A DNA stretch of 64,000 nucleotides from Nitratireductor pacificus pht-3B (lineage in GTDB: Bacteria > Pseudomonadota > Alphaproteobacteria > Rhizobiales > Rhizobiaceae), in assembly GCF_000300335.1 (NCBI RefSeq), contig NZ_AMRM01000002.1, forward strand, positions 248,001 to 312,000. The letters are read 5' to 3'. A program made the position numbers and the translations under genes. This document shows positions 60,413 to 64,000 of the stretch, one piece after another (the stretch's first letter is position 1; every line of letters begins with the position of its first letter). The notes beneath the pieces were generated by a model. It worked only from the letters and a program-made list of their open reading frames with translations. It did no database searches and was not told where the DNA came from.

Positions 60413-62179
60413 ATGACACACCGCACCCTCCTGGCGACGCTTGCCGCCCTGCTCGTCGCCTTTCACCTGGGGTTGATCTTCTCCGGCCTGGTGCCGAACC
60501 TGGTCAGCCGGCCCCTGCACATGGCGCTGATCCTGCCCTGGCTGCTGGTCTTCACGCCGGCCACCGGGCTGACGAAGCTGACGGGCTGGCTGCTCGCCCT
60601 GGCGGGGATCGCCGCGAGCCTGTGGGTGGCGGTGAACGAGCAGGCGCTGGGAGACCAGTACGGCTTTCTGGAAGGGTCGCTGCAGATCGTCGTCGCCGCC
60701 GTGCTGCTGGTGGTGGTGCTGGAGACCGCCCGCCGCGCCATCGGCTGGGCCTTGCCGACGGTCGCCGCGCTGGCGCTGCTCTACGGGCTGTTCGGCCAGC
60801 ACATCCCCGGCGAGTTCGGCCATGCGGGGACACCGCTTGCCAGCTTCCTCGGCACGCTGACCATCGCCGAAGGCGGGCTTTGGGGCAGCCTGACCGGCGT
60901 CTCGGTCGGAACGGTCGCCATCTTCGTCATCTTTGGCGCGGTCCTGAATGCGGGTGCCGCCGGGCAGGGCTTCATGAACGTGGCGGCGGCTGCCGCCGGT
61001 CGCCTGAAGGGCGGCGCGGGCAAGGTCTCCGTCATCTCGTCGGCGCTGTTCGGCTCCATTTCCGGCTCGGCCTCGGCGAATGTCGCCTCCACCGGCGCCA
61101 TCACCATTCCGGCCATGGTGGGGCTCGGCTATCCGAAGCGTCTCGCCGGCGCGATCGAGGCGGTCGCCTCTTCCGGCGGCCAGATCATGCCGCCGCTGAT
61201 GGGGGCGGGCGCCTTCGTCATGGTCGAACTCACCGGCACGCCCTATACGGGCATCATGGCGGCGGCTGTCCTGCCGGCCGTTCTCTATTTCCTGGCCGTC
61301 TGGGTGGGCATCAACGCCTTCACCACGCGCCAGCCGCTCAGGGGGATGCCCGACGACCAGAAGCCGGCGGCGCGCGATGTGGCCATCACCTCGGCCTTCT
61401 TCCTCGTGCCCTTCTCGATTCTTCTGTGGGGCATGTTCCGCGCCGGCTACACGCCGCAATATGCCGCCGTCTTCGCGATCCTCGCCGGCGCGCTGCTGCT
61501 CCTCCTCGACGGCAATTTGCGCTTCGACGCGCGCGCCGTGCTCGGCCGGCTGGAGAATGCCCTGATCACCGCCGCCCGCCAGGTCTCGCTGATCGGCGCC
61601 ATCATCCTGTGCGCCTCGATCGTCATCGGCGTCCTGTCGATCACCGGTCTCGGCGTCAAGATCACATCGCTGATCCTGTCGGGCGCCGGCGGCATGCTGT
61701 GGCCTTCGCTGTTCCTGACCGCCATCGCCTGTCTGATCCTCGGCATGGAGGTGCCGACTACGGCGGCCTATGTCATCTGCGTGTCCGTCGCCGGGCCGGC
61801 GCTGACGCAGCTCGGCCTCGATCCGCTGCAGGCGCATCTCTTCGTGTTCTGGTTCGCGCTGCTGTCGACCATCACGCCGCCCGTCTGCGGCGCGGTGTTC
61901 ATCGCCGCCGGCATGGTGCGCGAGGACTGGCTCAAGGTAGCCTTCACGGCGATGGCGCTGGGGGTCGGGCTCTATCTGATCCCGCTCGCCATGATCGCCA
62001 ATCCGGACCTCCTGGCGACGGCGAACGCGCCCGGCGCCGCACTCATCGCCGCCGCCAAGGTGGCTGTCGGCCTGACATGCGTTTCCTACGGGCTGATCGC
62101 CGCCTACCGCCTGCCGCTCCGCGCCCTCTTGGTGGGCGCGGGTCTCGGCATTCTGTTCGTGCCGCTCAGTCCGATGTAG
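60413..62179 (+). CDS. TRAP transporter fused permease (DctQ-DctM type)
   Basis: The 588-residue membrane protein has four N-terminal DctQ-like helices and about twelve DctM helices. [23 protein letters not shown] is the key DctM motif, shown here as [15 protein letters not shown], and the [14 protein letters not shown] motif follows. It works with the TAXI binding protein upstream, importing an acidic substrate with Na+. Its last 14 bases overlap the convergent hisG end. Confidence 0.92.
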   Translation: MTHRTLLATLAALLVAFHLGLIFSGLVPNLVSRPLHMALILPWLLVFTPATGLTKLTGWLLALAGIAASLWVAVNEQALGDQYGFLEGSLQIVVAAVLLVVVLETARRAIGWALPTVAALALLYGLFGQHIPGEFGHAGTPLASFLGTLTIAEGGLWGSLTGVSVGTVAIFVIFGAVLNAGAAGQGFMNVAAAAAGRLKGGAGKVSVISSALFGSISGSASANVASTGAITIPAMVGLGYPKRLAGAIEAVASSGGQIMPPLMGAGAFVMVELTGTPYTGIMAAAVLPAVLYFLAVWVGINAFTTRQPLRGMPDDQKPAARDVAITSAFFLVPFSILLWGMFRAGYTPQYAAVFAILAGALLLLLDGNLRFDARAVLGRLENALITAARQVSLIGAIILCASIVIGVLSITGLGVKITSLILSGAGGMLWPSLFLTAIACLILGMEVPTTAAYVICVSVAGPALTQLGLDPLQAHLFVFWFALLSTITPPVCGAVFIAAGMVREDWLKVAFTAMALGVGLYLIPLAMIANPDLLATANAPGAALIAAAKVAVGLTCVSYGLIAAYRLPLRALLVGAGLGILFVPLSPM

Positions 62180-62867
62180 CGTCGAGCCGGGCGGCGAGTT
62201 CCCCGGCCAGCGCCGCATCCTGCGCCGGCCGTTCCTTCAGCGCCGTGACGAGGCAGGCCTGCGAGCGCAGGATCACGCCGTCGTCGAGCACCTTCAGGTG
62301 ATTGGCAGAGAGCGTCGAGCCGGTCGAGGTGATGTCGACGATCACGTCGGCCGAGCCCGCCGCCGGCGCACCCTCGGTGGCGCCGAGGCTCTCGACGATG
62401 CGATAGACCTGGATGCCGTGCTTCTGCGAGAAGAACTTCTGCGTCAGCCGCCAGTATTTCGTGGCGATCCTGAGCCGGCGGCCGTGGCGATGACGGAAAT
62501 CGGCGGCCACGTCGTCGAGATCGGCCATGGAGGCGACGTCGAACCAGACCTCCGGCACGGCCACCACCACATCGGCGCGGCCGAAGCCGAGGCGGGCGGA
62601 GATCGCCACCTTCCGCTCCCAGTCGGGAATGGTCTCGCGCACCAGATCCTCGCCGGTGACGCCGAGATCGACCGTGCCGCGCTCCAGTTCGCGGGCGATC
62701 TCGGAGGCGGAGAGAAAGGCCACCTCGACACCCTCCAGCCCGTCGAGCGTCGCCCGGTAGCGGCGGTCGTTCTCCGGCAGGCGGACGGGCAGGCCGGCCT
62801 TCTCCAGCCGGTCGAGCGCCTCGTCCTTCAGGCGTCCCTTGGAGGGCAGGGCAAGCGTGATACTCAT
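62166..62867 (-). CDS. hisG: ATP phosphoribosyltransferase, short form
   Basis: First enzyme of histidine synthesis, joining ATP and phosphoribosyl pyrophosphate. The 233-residue short form lacks the C-terminal regulatory domain and depends on HisZ. Motifs [22 protein letters not shown] and [14 protein letters not shown] are present. Its start overlaps the hisZ stop (ATGA). The C-terminal end overlaps the TRAP permease end on the other strand. Confidence 0.96.
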   Translation of the reverse strand: MSITLALPSKGRLKDEALDRLEKAGLPVRLPENDRRYRATLDGLEGVEVAFLSASEIARELERGTVDLGVTGEDLVRETIPDWERKVAISARLGFGRADVVVAVPEVWFDVASMADLDDVAADFRHRHGRRLRIATKYWRLTQKFFSQKHGIQVYRIVESLGATEGAPAAGSADVIVDITSTGSTLSANHLKVLDDGVILRSQACLVTALKERPAQDAALAGELAARLDATSD

Positions 62868-63985
62868 GGCCGGGCCTCCCTCAGCGCCGCCACGCGGTCG
62901 AGCCAGACGGAGAAACCGACGCCCGGGATCGGCGCTTCCGCGCCGAGCAGCGTTAACAGCCGGTCGTAGCGCCCCCCGCCGACAAGCGGGGGCAGGCCCT
63001 GGCCCGCGCCGATCTCGAAGATGAAGCCGGTGTAATAGTCGAGCGGCCGGCCGAAGCCGGCGTCGTAGATGAGCGTCTCGAGCGGCAGGCCTTCGCCTTC
63101 GATGCGCGTGGCGCGGGCATCGAAAGCCTCCAGCGCCTCGTCGAGGATCAGGCCGTTCTCGGCAGCGAAGCCGGCCAGCCTGCGGCCCGCGTCCGCGAAC
63201 GGCGCCCGCAGCGCGACGAAGGACTTCAGCGCGCCCATCGCCGCGTCGGTCAGGCGCACGCTGCGCAGTTCGGCCTTCTCGATCAGGCGGCGCGCGATGT
63301 CCTCCGGCGTCCGGCCGGCCGAGGGCGACAGGCCGGTTTCCTCCATCACCGTTCCCACATGGGCGGCAAGGCCCTCCATGTCGCCACGCGCGACTAGGCC
63401 GGCGACGTTGCGCGGGAGGCTCGCCGCGCCTTGCGGGTTGGCAAGGTCGTCGAGGGCCGCCTGCAGCAGTTTCTGCGATCCGAAGGCGCGGGTCAGCCTC
63501 TTCTGCCAGCCGCGCGGCAGGCCGAGCGCCGCCAGCACCGCCTCGAATACGCCCTGATCGCCCAGCGTGCCCTGCAGTACCCTGCCGGGCAGGACGCGGG
63601 CGAGAAGCGCGTGCGCGTCGGCCAGCGAGCGCGCATCGGCCAAGGCCCTGTCGCTTTCGCCTAGATCCTCGATGCCCGCCTGGAAGAACTCCGCACCGCC
63701 CTCGCGCTGCTGGCGGAACACCTCGCCCAGATAGGCGTAGCGCTGCGGGGTCTCCGCCCGCTTCTCGATGTGGTCGCGGCAGACGGGAATGGTGAATTCC
63801 GGCCTGAGGCAGAGATTGGCGCCGGTCTCGCTTTCCGTCAGGAAGATGCGCCGGCGCAGATCCTCGCCCGCCATGTCGAGAAAGGGATCGGCCGGCTGGA
63901 TGATGGCGATGTCGGTCAGCGCCGCGTCGCGTTCGGTAAACAGCGCGGTGATCTCGCCGGCGAAGTCGGGCGCGCGCAGGGTCAT
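62864..63985 (-). CDS. hisZ: ATP phosphoribosyltransferase regulatory subunit
   Basis: The 373-residue protein is a class II histidyl-tRNA-synthetase paralogue that makes the short HisG active and feedback-sensitive. [17 protein letters not shown] and [20 protein letters not shown] correspond to synthetase motifs 2-like, and the tail GGGRYDRLL is typical. In related genomes hisS lies directly upstream, beyond the right edge here. Confidence 0.95.
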   Translation of the reverse strand: MTLRAPDFAGEITALFTERDAALTDIAIIQPADPFLDMAGEDLRRRIFLTESETGANLCLRPEFTIPVCRDHIEKRAETPQRYAYLGEVFRQQREGGAEFFQAGIEDLGESDRALADARSLADAHALLARVLPGRVLQGTLGDQGVFEAVLAALGLPRGWQKRLTRAFGSQKLLQAALDDLANPQGAASLPRNVAGLVARGDMEGLAAHVGTVMEETGLSPSAGRTPEDIARRLIEKAELRSVRLTDAAMGALKSFVALRAPFADAGRRLAGFAAENGLILDEALEAFDARATRIEGEGLPLETLIYDAGFGRPLDYYTGFIFEIGAGQGLPPLVGGGRYDRLLTLLGAEAPIPGVGFSVWLDRVAALREARP

Positions 63986-64000
63986 CGGGAATAAACCAGT

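Overview
The window is one high-GC, densely packed stretch of an alphaproteobacterial chromosome. It most resembles order Hyphomicrobiales (Rhizobiales), probably a Phyllobacteriaceae/Brucellaceae-type lineage. Evidence: a plant-type glutamate-cysteine ligase, a CIRCE-controlled groESL operon, the lineage-typical order rpmH-rnpA-yidC ... engB ... argB ... pyrimidine 5'-nucleotidase ... dapD-DUF805-dapE ... truA-fmt ... def, short-form hisG paired with hisZ, and Rhizobiales-style palindromic intergenic repeats. Genus cannot be assigned. I saw no tRNA, rRNA, CRISPR array, transposase, integrase or phage gene. All readings were made by eye and no database search was run.

Layout. 1-7250: a sensor histidine kinase cut by the left edge, a MerA-like flavoprotein with a TVP38/TMEM64 membrane protein, DoxX, fumarase C and a Ca2+/H+ antiporter. 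7337-11232: groEL, groES with CIRCE and promoter, 3-methyladenine glycosylase I, and an L,D-transpeptidase. 11403-22618: a glycolate/lactate block with glcD, an ASCH-domain gene, glcE, a DUF4870 gene and glcF on the minus strand, DUF3422, a FadR-type GntR regulator, then lutABC and a metallophosphatase on the plus strand. 22627-28309: a 46-residue membrane protein, a conserved hypothetical, YegD-like Hsp70, RsmE, GshA and a DUF937 protein.

28372-56112 is the conserved rpmH-to-def neighbourhood, interrupted by accessory cassettes. Between yidC and engB lie a TetR/NmrA/DUF1772 unit with three repeated operator-like sites and a CatB-type acetyltransferase whose leader looks like a translational attenuator. 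Between engB and argB lie an exported MsrB, a fasciclin protein and an ECF sigma/anti-sigma pair. Between argB and the 5'-nucleotidase lie a toxin-antitoxin-like three-gene unit, a tandem OsmC-like protein, two paralogous HTH-TM proteins and a lipoprotein sharing their periplasmic domain, and an EamA transporter. Between the nucleotidase and dapD lie a DUF817 gene with an exact 108-bp tandem duplication and a probable frameshift, a YcnI-PCuAC copper-protein fusion with DUF2946, and a LOG-family protein. An MFS/Lrp pair sits between the DUF805-dapE cluster and truA.

56210-64000: rmuC, an ArsR/MFS pair, a TAXI-TRAP transporter, and hisG-hisZ. The two strongest candidates for undescribed biology are (a) the two-Cys-domain locus at 41177-43323, where two membrane-anchored HTH-like proteins and a divergent lipoprotein carry the same periplasmic domain, and (b) the attenuator-like leader of the CatB-type gene at 33077-33260, with a three-codon reading frame, an early strand complementary to the Shine-Dalgarno region, and a competing pairing.
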